A stretch of DNA of 18,064 bases from NCBI GenBank assembly GCA_002503395.1, contig DARQ01000045.1, positions 1,972 through 20,035 on the forward strand, in the 5' to 3' direction. This document shows positions 6,634-14,010 of the stretch, piece after piece. This DNA is from Euryarchaeota archaeon UBA60 (lineage in GTDB: Archaea > Thermoplasmatota > Poseidoniia > Poseidoniales > Poseidoniaceae). The notes under the pieces are model-generated. The model worked only from the letters and a program-made list of their open reading frames with translations. It was not told the DNA's origin and did no database searches. Each line of letters starts with the position of its first letter. Position 1 is the first letter of the stretch. Position numbers and translations under genes: made by a program.

Positions 6634-9324
6634 TCACTCTTCTTCTCTTCGCACAGCAACAAAAGCTGCAGCGACAAGAGATAAAGAAACCATTAGTGCG
6701 GTGAAACCTGGCATCGAGTTTGGAGTCTCACCAGTATACATGTCAACGTACGACATATCATCATGAATCTCCACACAAGTGAAGTAAAGATCAGTTGTAT
6801 CTTGCGATCTTAACGAAATTTGATCTCCAAGGTCAACCAACCCATTTGAATTCATGTCAACATATGCCACGTACCAATTCTTACCATTGGCATCAGTAAA
6901 GTCCCCACCAGTACCGGTCAAGGTCCAGTCCATCTCGTCAAAAGGTACACTCAGTAGCACAGACAGTGAGTCCTTATCTTCTGAAACCATATCTGAACAC
7001 TGGCCATCTAAATCCATTTCATCAGTGCTTGAGTCGGTCATCAAAATCTCCAGTGATAGTTCATCGGCAGATATGTTGTGACCAGAGTACGGCATTATGC
7101 ACCCCATGTCTTCGCAAATCGATAAACTCGCTGAGTAACCATATGGGGTAGTCGTGTCTGATGAATTCCAATTGAATTCTCCCCAAGAACTTCCATCCTG
7201 CATGTATTCGTCAGAATCATTCGGGCAATCACTCATATTCCCATCGTTGACAAGATATATGTTGATGTCGTCAGTTATGTCATCCGGAGTCTCGCAGTGG
7301 AACATTGTGTCCGAGACACCATCTCCATCGTAGTCAATTGCCTCGTCACTCTGATCCGCGCAATCCACAGTATCATCGTTTACTCGGTTGAAAAGAATAA
7401 GAGTATTGTATATGTCGTCATCATCCTCTTCCACAACACCTGATTCCCCACAATCAAACGTGTGCAATGAACGTGTGTTTGGCTCAAGAATTAGATCTGG
7501 TGCTGCCCATTCCCAATCCGTGTCATCAGATTCCTCTACTACAAGGTCGATTGTGACATCGAACCAAGTTTCCATAGTCATTGTTGCAGTTCCATTAGAC
7601 ATTGTCATTGAGGTCAAAGTCATGTTTCCATCTGCATCTGGAGTTACGACCCATGCAACATCACATGCTGCATAACCATAGTCATATGTCATGTTAAGGT
7701 ATACAGTTCCATCATCTGCTGTCTCCATTGTTGCAGCACTTGGCATGAAATCTTCTTCATCGGTTCCATTCTCGCTTGAGGCATTATCAGATTCGGTATC
7801 GTCATCCTCTTCTTCATCCATTCCGCATTCCATGTCGTCGGGACTTGGTAGGCCGAGATCCATCTCCATATCTCCTCCGTCACTGCCATCGCTGCCGCCT
7901 TCATCGGCACCGTTTGGGCAATCGTCCCATCCATCATTCACTTCGTCCATAGGGACTGTTGAACCATCACCATCATTGCAGTCAAACCAATTGTCAACGT
8001 CGTTGGTTGTATCGCCATCACCATCAGAATCAACTGAAGGATCCATGTCTTGAGGTTCATCTGAGCCATCGCCACAGTCTTCATAACCATCATTTACATA
8101 ATCAAATGGTATTTCTGTATCAGGACTGCCTCCAACCTCATCACTGCACCAGAAGGTGTCAGAACCTCCACCGCCATCGCCACCGTCATCTTCTTCGGGC
8201 TCAGGGCAGACTTCCAAGGGTTCTGCTTCCATATCACGAAGAATCACCATCAAATGTTCGGATTCCATTTCATCCTCGTCTGTTATTGCCACAGCCAAGT
8301 TGATTATCCAAGGATACTCTGCAAGATCTGCAGGCAAAGAGGCGACAGTAGATGTTGCAATCTGAGTTAAGTCAGACCCCATTTCAATCTCTCCCATTGC
8401 TCCGAGATCGAAGGTCATCATCATCCTGGTACGTGCATTTCCTGCATCATCATATTCCCACAATGTATCCATTGTCATCATCATGGGGATTCCACCTTCA
8501 CCTTCCATTGGAGCTGTGAAAATCATGCTAGAACCCATCTCTGGAACTACACCACAAAGGGCATCATTGTCCATATCTCCCAATGATTCCATAAATTCAA
8601 AAACCGCTAGCATCGCCATGAATTCGCATCCTTCATCTGCTGGATTGTCAACGCAAAACGCATCTACAAGAGCCGTACATACATCCGATTCATGGTCTGC
8701 AATACATGCAGGTTCGGCACAGGGACTTGAGATGGGGTCGTCAAACGGGCAATCTTCCAAGTCTTCCTCAGTTACTGGATCTGCAACTGCATCGGTACAT
8801 GACCAAGTTGCTTGATCAAACACTTCAGCCTCGACGTGTCCAGTAAAACTGACGTTGTCCTCAAACACAACCATCGGATTGGTGAAATTTATTATTTCGC
8901 TCATAGGGTCATAAGCGAAATGCTCGAGTTCAATCGTATTGTTGTTCTTCACTGACCAACTGGTGATATTGTTAAAATCTCCAGCGTTTCCACCTGATGA
9001 ATTAACCCAACTAGAATAGACATCTGCGGCGTGGCCATCATCAACTGAACAGATCTGTTCCAACGCGTAAGGCGAGCCATCAGACATCGGTGGGGCAGAG
9101 AAATGCAAACTTAGGGGATGCTGGTCCTGTATCCCAAATGAATAATCCTCAGATTGTATATACACAAACAATGCACCCGGCGGTCCAGAGTCTCCGGGAG
9201 TGTCATCAATTACATCATCAATTACATCATCAATTTCTTCTTCACTGATTTCCTCGTCCCCAAGACACCCGGTAACTGTAGCCGTAAGCATCATGAGAAC
9301 CGCTAGAACATGCTTCGTTCGCAT
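6634..9324 (-). CDS. Surface lipoprotein with LDLa-like acidic repeats and PGF-CTERM sorting tail
   Basis: The N terminus (MRTKHVLAVLMMLTATVTGC) is a lipoprotein signal peptide with lipobox VTGC, predicting lipid on Cys20. The C terminus has the tripartite PGF-CTERM layout: PGF at 872-874, a hydrophobic helix, then VRREEE. In haloarchaea archaeosortase A cuts there and lipid-anchors the protein. Between them is a strongly acidic, Cys- and Met-rich body. Four repeats end in LDL-receptor-A-like calcium boxes: DCGDGSDE, DCPNGADE, DCADQSDE and DCPNDSDE. Each is preceded by VND and an upstream F-x-C, at about residues 391-425, 445-475, 622-660 and 674-705. Another Cys cluster lies around residues 190-245. 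GTGAT precedes the ATG at 9324 as a weak Shine-Dalgarno. The base composition looks more AT-rich than its neighbours. It lies 41 bases downstream of ribA and may be co-transcribed or have its own promoter. The ligand is unknown. Confidence 0.85.
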   Translation of the reverse strand: MRTKHVLAVLMMLTATVTGCLGDEEISEEEIDDVIDDVIDDTPGDSGPPGALFVYIQSEDYSFGIQDQHPLSLHFSAPPMSDGSPYALEQICSVDDGHAADVYSSWVNSSGGNAGDFNNITSWSVKNNNTIELEHFAYDPMSEIINFTNPMVVFEDNVSFTGHVEAEVFDQATWSCTDAVADPVTEEDLEDCPFDDPISSPCAEPACIADHESDVCTALVDAFCVDNPADEGCEFMAMLAVFEFMESLGDMDNDALCGVVPEMGSSMIFTAPMEGEGGIPMMMTMDTLWEYDDAGNARTRMMMTFDLGAMGEIEMGSDLTQIATSTVASLPADLAEYPWIINLAVAITDEDEMESEHLMVILRDMEAEPLEVCPEPEEDDGGDGGGGSDTFWCSDEVGGSPDTEIPFDYVNDGYEDCGDGSDEPQDMDPSVDSDGDGDTTNDVDNWFDCNDGDGSTVPMDEVNDGWDDCPNGADEGGSDGSDGGDMEMDLGLPSPDDMECGMDEEEDDDTESDNASSENGTDEEDFMPSAATMETADDGTVYLNMTYDYGYAACDVAWVVTPDADGNMTLTSMTMSNGTATMTMETWFDVTIDLVVEESDDTDWEWAAPDLILEPNTRSLHTFDCGESGVVEEDDDDIYNTLILFNRVNDDTVDCADQSDEAIDYDGDGVSDTMFHCETPDDITDDINIYLVNDGNMSDCPNDSDEYMQDGSSWGEFNWNSSDTTTPYGYSASLSICEDMGCIMPYSGHNISADELSLEILMTDSSTDEMDLDGQCSDMVSEDKDSLSVLLSVPFDEMDWTLTGTGGDFTDANGKNWYVAYVDMNSNGLVDLGDQISLRSQDTTDLYFTCVEIHDDMSYVDMYTGETPNSMPGFTALMVSLSLVAAAFVAVRREEE
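9203..9238 (-). repeat. 12-bp coding tandem repeat, three units
   Basis: Three tandem copies of a 12-base unit (plus strand TCATCAATTACA, last copy diverged) encode the acidic stretch after the lipobox (IDDVIDDVIDD). It is a spacer-like microsatellite likely to vary in copy number by slippage. Confidence 0.8.
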
Positions 9325-9365
9325 AAATCACGACAGCAGGATACAGACCATAACATCTGCTATTA

Positions 9366-9992
9366 CTATTTTTCTTCAAACGTTATGTTGTGGCCCATTC
9401 TTAGCGCCTTGGTTTCGAGGTATCCCCTATTCTCGTCGCCCACCCCAACTACCAGTGAAATACGCTCGACCACATCGACCCCAAGGCTGGATAATTGTTC
9501 AACCTTGTCAGGGTTATTGGTAATCAGGCATACTCGATTGATTCCCATAGCTTCAAGCATCTCGGCAGCAATTCTATAGTTACGGGCATCAGCAGGGTAT
9601 CCGAGCAATAGATTAGCATCCAGTGTATCGGCCCCCTCATCCTGTAAATGGTAAGCCTGAATCTTGGCATGCAAGCCGATCCCCCGACCTTCCTGGCGAA
9701 GATAGAGCAGCGCACCCCAGCCGCGTTCTCGCACCATATCCATGGCTGCATTCAGTTGCGCTCCACAATCGCAACGCATACTACCAAAAACATCGCCGGT
9801 AAGGCATTCGGAGTGCATTCGCACCAACACCGGGTCGGGGCCACCCATATCTCCCAATGTCAGGACTACATGGTCCATCCCGGTCTCGGCCTCGTGAAAG
9901 ACTCGAATCTTGAATTCGCCATGCGGGGTTGGTAGTTTTGCTTCAGAGGGAATTTCTCCCAGTTCAGCCAAGCGAATTTTTTCTGGAGTCAT
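9366..9992 (-). CDS. ribA: GTP cyclohydrolase II
   Basis: The enzyme opens GTP to 2,5-diamino-6-ribosylamino-4-pyrimidinone phosphate, the first step of riboflavin/FAD synthesis. The 208-residue length is typical of stand-alone GCH II. The zinc ligands Cys63, Cys74 and Cys76 lie in RMHSECLTGDVFGSMRCDCG. YLRQEGRGIGL (97-107) binds the triphosphate. Tyr114, Asp135 and Arg137 align with the catalytic Tyr105, Asp126 and Arg128 of the E. coli enzyme. TNNPDKV (158-164) is also conserved. The ATG at 9992 is preceded by GGGTGA, which contains the stop codon of tusA, so the two are coupled. Many archaea use the unrelated GCH III (ArfA) for this step, so a bacterial-type enzyme here may be transferred. 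No other rib gene is in the window. Confidence 0.93.
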   Translation of the reverse strand: MTPEKIRLAELGEIPSEAKLPTPHGEFKIRVFHEAETGMDHVVLTLGDMGGPDPVLVRMHSECLTGDVFGSMRCDCGAQLNAAMDMVRERGWGALLYLRQEGRGIGLHAKIQAYHLQDEGADTLDANLLLGYPADARNYRIAAEMLEAMGINRVCLITNNPDKVEQLSSLGVDVVERISLVVGVGDENRGYLETKALRMGHNITFEEK

Positions 9993-9996
9993 ACGT

Positions 9997-10287
9997 TCAC
10001 CCGATTTTTCTTATCAGCATCCGATATTCACCGGCATTTTCCTCTACCGAAATCAGTTCATCCCCGGTACGATTGAGCAAGAGCGGCATGTCGTGCAACA
10101 CTTCCGGGTCATCCGACCATACTTCAAGGACTTCGTCACTCTGCATCTGCAGTAATGCTTTGCGAGCTTCGGATATCGGTACTGGACAGAAAAAACCCAA
10201 TACATCTATCGTTCGAGCAATCTGACCGGGGGCTTCGCCATCCTCGTCCTCGACATCGCCCATGGGGGTTGCTATTCGAAACCTCAT
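9997..10287 (-). CDS. TusA/SirA-family sulfur carrier
   Basis: TusA-like proteins carry sulfur as a persulfide on one cysteine for tRNA thiolation, molybdopterin or other sulfur transfers. From the ATG at 10287 the product has 96 residues. After an acidic leader the core begins at about residue 27, with the signature LGFFCPVPISEARKAL (CPxP, active Cys34). The typical second half runs EVLEVWSDDPEVLHDMPLLL to GEYRMLIRK. I prefer 10287 because GGTGGGG lies six bases upstream; a TTG nine codons earlier (10314) almost touches the TATA box. The stop lies four bases before the ribA start and forms part of its ribosome-binding site. The functional link to ribA is not known; calling it tusA itself would overstate the evidence. 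Confidence 0.88.
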   Translation of the reverse strand: MRFRIATPMGDVEDEDGEAPGQIARTIDVLGFFCPVPISEARKALLQMQSDEVLEVWSDDPEVLHDMPLLLNRTGDELISVEENAGEYRMLIRKIG

Positions 10288-10317
10288 TTCAACCCCACCG
10301 ATGTCCCAAAACAAGTC

Positions 10318-10325
10318 AATTATAC
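10318..10325. promoter_or_regulatory. Shared TATA region of the tusA-ribA and archaeosortase transcripts
   Basis: AATTATAC on the plus strand reads GTATAATT on the minus strand, so one site resembles a TATA box both ways. Starts about 27 bases on either side would be near 10349 for the archaeosortase (ATG 10363) and near 10294 for tusA (ATG 10287), both giving very short leaders. Only one orientation may be real. Confidence 0.42.
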
Positions 10326-10362
10326 CGTAGGACTTGAAGACTGAATCATTCTAGCGGTGTTG

Positions 10363-11397
10363 ATGGAGAGCAAAAAGAGTCGGGATGACGACCTTTCACT
10401 GCGTGAGGTCGGAGACCTCGCCTGGCGCTATCTCCGTATTCCTGCGGCGCTACTGGTTATCGAGGCAATTTACTGGTTCATCACCATCCCCAGCGACACC
10501 TTGGCACCGATTCAAGTCACTGAAGCTTGGATCTGGCATAACCTGACCGACTTCATCTACGGTGAGGGGGCGACAACCTATGCCACCCACAATGGCTGGT
10601 GGACCAGAGTTGACCTGAACAATTACAATTTCCCAGGGGGGAGTATCGGTCTGTATGTTTCGGATGAGTGCGCCGGAATCCACGAAATGTTGTTCATTTC
10701 AACTCTGATTATGATGACCGACAATGTCGGATGGAAATTGAAGATGCGCTCGATTGCGGTAATGTGCGGAGTGGTATATGTCCTCAATATCGCTAGGTTG
10801 GTGGTACTTTATCCGTTGGCGGTCAGTAGTTGTGCCAATAACCCTAGGGGATATTCCTGCGCTGCAGAGATGTGGCAATTTCACACTTTTGTTTACCAAT
10901 GGGGATTCCTGTTCGTCTTGGTTCTGATGTGGTTGGCTTGGTTCATATGGATTGGAGGCGCGAAGCGGGTAGCGGCTGCCAGCAGGGAGGACCGAGCGCC
11001 ACTACGCATCTCCGTACGCGAACAATGGGGTGGTCACCACTGGGTGATAATCATCATCGCTTTTCTGCTGATTGGCATCGCCGTCGATACCACACTTAAC
11101 GACGACGTCTTCAATTCGGCGCAGAGAGCACAGAATAACTGTACTGCACTTGAGGAATATAGCCCGACCTGTGCTGATGCAGAGAAAACTTGGAATGATG
11201 AAGTGGGATTTGTCTGGTCGATGGCAACTCTCGGCCTACTCGGTATCGGTGGCACTATCTTAGAGTTTTCAAGGCGCGATAATGATTCTTCTGAAGATGA
11301 CTCAACCCCAGAAAAATCTCGTGTGAATGATTCATCGGAAGAAGATGAAATCTTGGAAAGTGACGCCTCGGAGATTTCTGCCTCGGAAGAGGAATAA
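10363..11397 (+). CDS. Archaeosortase/exosortase-family transpeptidase
   Basis: This polytopic membrane protein should cleave sorting signals such as PGF-CTERM on exported proteins and pass them to a lipid. Numbered from ATG 10363, the catalytic triad is visible: Cys103 in DECAGIHEM, Arg145 in NIARLVVLYPL and His174 in QFHTFVYQWGF, the Cys/Arg/His set of exosortases. Helices surround these at about 26-46, 104-121, 129-151, 176-199, 227-245 and 285-304. The 40-residue tail is Ser/Asp/Glu-rich (SSEDDSTPEKS, then ISASEEE) and presumably cytoplasmic; this tail and the last two helices are additions to the core. GGTG lies three bases before the ATG; GTG 10357 and TTG 10360 are in-frame alternatives. 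The stop abuts the helicase stop. The PGF-CTERM protein 1 kb away is a plausible substrate. The archaeosortase subtype is undetermined. Confidence 0.85.
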   Translation: MESKKSRDDDLSLREVGDLAWRYLRIPAALLVIEAIYWFITIPSDTLAPIQVTEAWIWHNLTDFIYGEGATTYATHNGWWTRVDLNNYNFPGGSIGLYVSDECAGIHEMLFISTLIMMTDNVGWKLKMRSIAVMCGVVYVLNIARLVVLYPLAVSSCANNPRGYSCAAEMWQFHTFVYQWGFLFVLVLMWLAWFIWIGGAKRVAAASREDRAPLRISVREQWGGHHWVIIIIAFLLIGIAVDTTLNDDVFNSAQRAQNNCTALEEYSPTCADAEKTWNDEVGFVWSMATLGLLGIGGTILEFSRRDNDSSEDDSTPEKSRVNDSSEEDEILESDASEISASEEE

Positions 11398-12816
11398 TTA
11401 CGCTGTGCTGGCACTTAGTGACTGGCCGAATAATTCCTTGCCCTTGACACCATCGATGACGTAGCCGACTTTGCTGGCATGGATTGCGACCTCTGATTCA
11501 TCATCACCCAGTCGTATCTCCCCAACCGCCAATTCATCCATTCTAACGGTCTTGAGAAGGAAGTTGTGAATCGACAATTTACTGGCACCATGTGAAGTAC
11601 CTACATTGAGCGTCAATGGTATCATACCGAATACATCAGCGGTCTCGCCATAATCAGCGCGATATCGCACCGGGTCTCGCTCTACCCCAGCGGGAAGCTC
11701 GGGGGTCTCCACTTGCTCGATATCCAAGTCATAAGTCCCCTGGATTCGTCGCATCTGAGGAATATCATCGCGGGAGATAAACGTCCACGCCTCGCCCTCT
11801 CGCCCGGCTCGCCCAGTGCGGCCGATACGATGGATGTAGGAGTCGATATCATTGGGTACGTCGTAGTTGACAACCATGGTAACACCCTCAACGTCAAGGC
11901 CACGGGCGGCAACATCAGTGGCAACTATGGTCTTGGCTTTGTTTTCTCTAAATATATCCATTATCTTCTCGCGCTTGTTCTGTGCCATGTCGCCGTGCAG
12001 TCCGACCGCCTCAATGCGGTGCTTGGCCAAGCGCTCAACAATCATGTCGACCATTCGTTTGGTATTGGTGAACACAATCGTCTGGCCATCGGTTTGCTGT
12101 TGTAGAAGCAGGATTCGGCCTAACGACCAGAGTTTATTCGCCCGGCCGACGTTTATCGAGAATAATTTCACCGGCGGCAGGTCGAGTTCAGTATCGCCCA
12201 TCTGGACGAATCTGTGATCTTGCATGAATTCGTCGGCCGCTTCGAGGATTTCCTGAGGAAAGGTAGCACTGAAAAGCATGGTTTGGCAACGTCCGGTCAT
12301 GCGCTCGACCACCCACATGATATCGGGCATGAATCCCATATCGAGCATCCGGTCAGCCTCATCCAGAGTCAACATTGAGGGTGCGGCCAAATCTATATGG
12401 CCACGCTTACTCATGTCCATTACTCGCCCTGGTGTTCCAACTATCACCTCTACTCCGGCATCCAATGTCTTTGCCTGCTTCTCAATATCAGTACCACCAT
12501 ATACCGCAAGAATGGCAAGCCCCTTATCGCCCTGCAACTGCTCAAGTTCAACCCTCACCTGTTGTGCCAACTCTCGGGTCGGGCATAGGATAAGGGCTTG
12601 CAAAGTGCCGTCGGCTTTGACTTTCTCAAGTATTGGAATGCCGAATGCCCCAGTCTTACCCGAGCCGGTCATGGCTTGGCCGATGAGGTTATTTCCGGCG
12701 CGCGCCAAAGGAATCGCGTCAAGTTGTACAGGGGTCGGATTCTCCCACCCCAGTGATTTCACTCCATTGAGTATTTCCGGTGGTAAATCCCAGTCGTCAA
12801 ATGTCCTTGATTGCAT
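11398..12816 (-). CDS. DEAD-box RNA helicase with DbpA-like C-terminal domain
   Basis: This ATP-dependent RNA helicase of 472 residues shows all the motifs: Q motif (FDDWDLPPEIL to PTPVQLDAIP), motif I AMTGSGKT (48-55), Ia PTRELAQQ, Ib TPGR, II DEAD (152-155), III SAT (183-185), IV IVFTNTK, V ATDVAARGLDV and VI HRIGRTGRAG. Residues ~400-468 (LTLNVGTSHGASKLSIHNFL, then VGEIRLGDDESEVAIHAS) resemble the RRM-like RNA-binding domain of DbpA/CsdA-type helicases, used for structured rRNA and ribosome assembly. A role in ribosome biogenesis or cold adaptation is inferred. The ATG at 12816 has only a distant GGGGG upstream. It lies 63 bases downstream of the 71-residue gene and probably shares its transcript. 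It converges on the archaeosortase with no bases between the stops. Confidence 0.93.
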   Translation of the reverse strand: MQSRTFDDWDLPPEILNGVKSLGWENPTPVQLDAIPLARAGNNLIGQAMTGSGKTGAFGIPILEKVKADGTLQALILCPTRELAQQVRVELEQLQGDKGLAILAVYGGTDIEKQAKTLDAGVEVIVGTPGRVMDMSKRGHIDLAAPSMLTLDEADRMLDMGFMPDIMWVVERMTGRCQTMLFSATFPQEILEAADEFMQDHRFVQMGDTELDLPPVKLFSINVGRANKLWSLGRILLLQQQTDGQTIVFTNTKRMVDMIVERLAKHRIEAVGLHGDMAQNKREKIMDIFRENKAKTIVATDVAARGLDVEGVTMVVNYDVPNDIDSYIHRIGRTGRAGREGEAWTFISRDDIPQMRRIQGTYDLDIEQVETPELPAGVERDPVRYRADYGETADVFGMIPLTLNVGTSHGASKLSIHNFLLKTVRMDELAVGEIRLGDDESEVAIHASKVGYVIDGVKGKELFGQSLSASTA

Positions 12817-12879
12817 TTTTCTGCCCCCGTCTCATCTTTGCGAGGGGTCACCGAGACGGCGGCAACCCACTTGTCCTAT

Positions 12880-13095
12880 TCAGAGGAGTTCCGCGTCACG
12901 CATTTCCTTCTGTAACTCACCCATCCAATACTTCTTGGCATTTTCGCGGGTCAGCGGTCGTTGGGTCTGCCTGACGTGCTCGAGAATATACTGGCGGAAC
13001 TTCAGAGCCTTGGTTCGGTTGTATCCCTTGGGGGTCTGACCCTCCCAAAGTCTCTCAAACTGGTCTTCCTTGTCGTTCAGTGGAGCATCACTCAT
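12880..13095 (-). CDS. Small hypothetical protein, 71 aa
   Basis: No family is recognised. The product is a charged, helix-rich soluble protein: MSDAPLNDKEDQFERLWEGQ, then basic/aromatic TKALKFRQYILEHVRQTQ, and a terminal ENAKKYWMGELQKEM. AGGTG six bases upstream supports the ATG at 13095. The regular charge pattern and good ribosome site argue that it is real despite its size. It sits upstream of the helicase on the same strand, suggesting co-transcription and perhaps an RNA-related role, which is inference. Its leader holds a TATA-like box and a strong hairpin. Confidence 0.68.
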   Translation of the reverse strand: MSDAPLNDKEDQFERLWEGQTPKGYNRTKALKFRQYILEHVRQTQRPLTRENAKKYWMGELQKEMRDAELL

Positions 13096-13160
13096 GTAAG
13101 CACCTGCAAGGCGGCGACCGGCACACCCCTAATAACAATGCCGAAGTCTACCAAAACCCA

Positions 13161-13200
13161 CCGAAGCCCACTACGTATTGCTACGGCACTCGGGCTTCGG
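13161..13200 (-). ncRNA. Structured leader or small RNA upstream of the 71-aa gene
   Basis: A perfect nine-base-pair stem, CCGAAGCCC (13161-13169) with GGGCTTCGG (13192-13200), encloses an asymmetric internal loop and an inner CGTA-TTGC-TACG hairpin (13174-13185). A TATA-like box at 13223-13230 on the minus strand predicts a transcript start at about 13200, exactly where the stem begins. It may be a structured 5' leader of about 105 bases or a separate small RNA. It has no ACA or C/D box, so it is not an obvious guide RNA. Confidence 0.35.
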
Positions 13201-13222
13201 GGAGAGGGTAGTGCGGATAGGG

Positions 13223-13230
13223 GTATAATA
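13223..13230 (-). promoter_or_regulatory. TATA-like box for the 71-aa gene/helicase transcript
   Basis: TATTATAC on the minus strand lies in the 188-base gap after the DUF2240 gene, about 27 bases before the start of the hairpin at 13200. It is the only good TATA candidate for the downstream 71-residue gene and helicase. Confidence 0.42.
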
Positions 13231-13283
13231 ACGAAAGCCGAGCCTGAATCCAGATCATAGTTTCCTTCGTCAGCGTACTTCTC

Positions 13284-13976
13284 TTATGCGAACATCTCGA
13301 TGATATCATCTACTGCTAATCCCTGTTCCTTGGCGATGAATATGAGGCACAGCCAAGGAGTGATTGGACCTAACGCACGCTGCTTCCTCTGCATCCTCCG
13401 CTCGATTTCAGTCACCTCGATGCCGGATTTCCTAGCGATATATTTTACCAGCCTTGGTACGAGTTGCATCCTCGGGTCTGCATCATTCTGTGGCGGGGAG
13501 GTGGATGGTGCCAATTCAGCCGCCGCAACAGGTGGTTGGATTACTTCCTCAACCGAGCTCACACCTCCATCGCCATTCTCGCCCGCCTTCTCCGGTGCCG
13601 CCATTTCCACACCCACCCGTCTTTCCGTCGGGCGCGGTACGGTTATCCCACTAGCAGACGATGCCGGTGCAGTTGCCGAACTGGTAGTGAATAGAGGAGG
13701 GTTGGTAAGCGACTCAATGCGTGGCCACCAACCCAGGGGTGCGGTCACCTCAGCCGTATCGAGACACGGAATCAGACCTTGACTCGTCATCTCCAGCCAT
13801 CCGTTCTCCACCAGAGCTGAGATTGCAAGTTCGGCAACTGCAGCTTCAAACCATTGGGTGTCGTAGCACCAGGTTCGTACCAAGTCCTCACTGGTGATTG
13901 GTATCATCTCGCCTTTCCAGGTCATCGCCAGAGCACGCCGGACATCATCGACATCACGGCTGGACTCATCCGACAT
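13284..13976 (-). CDS. DUF2240 family protein
   Basis: From ATG 13976 the product has 230 residues; AGGTG seven bases upstream favours it over an in-frame GTG at 13985. Residues 1-90 fit the winged-helix-like N-terminal half of archaeal DUF2240: TSEDLVRTWCYDTQWFEAAV, then LVENGWLEMTSQGLIP and VTAPLGWWP. Residues 91-168 are a low-complexity Pro/Ala/Ser/Glu linker, longer than I would expect for the family. Residues 169-230 (LVPRLVKYIARKSGIEVTEI, then QRKQRALGPITPWLCLIFIA) are a helical C-terminal domain that also fits the family. The biochemical function of DUF2240 is not established; the fold suggests DNA or protein binding. The assignment rests on recognised pattern, not on a search. Confidence 0.72.
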   Translation of the reverse strand: MSDESSRDVDDVRRALAMTWKGEMIPITSEDLVRTWCYDTQWFEAAVAELAISALVENGWLEMTSQGLIPCLDTAEVTAPLGWWPRIESLTNPPLFTTSSATAPASSASGITVPRPTERRVGVEMAAPEKAGENGDGGVSSVEEVIQPPVAAAELAPSTSPPQNDADPRMQLVPRLVKYIARKSGIEVTEIERRMQRKQRALGPITPWLCLIFIAKEQGLAVDDIIEMFA

Positions 13977-14010
13977 GTATTCCACCTTTAGCTCAGTTCA
14001 TTTGAATACT

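Noticed and set aside
10288..10314. TTG start for the TusA-like gene
   Set aside because: It almost touches the TATA-like box and has no ribosome site, while ATG 10287 has GGTGGGG six bases upstream.
13161..13200. H/ACA guide RNA
   Set aside because: No ACA follows the stem on either strand, and the upper stem has no kink-turn bases.
12961..13260. Plus-strand 99-codon frame
   Set aside because: It is antisense to the 71-residue gene and runs through the structured leader; its composition is not protein-like and it has no ribosome site.
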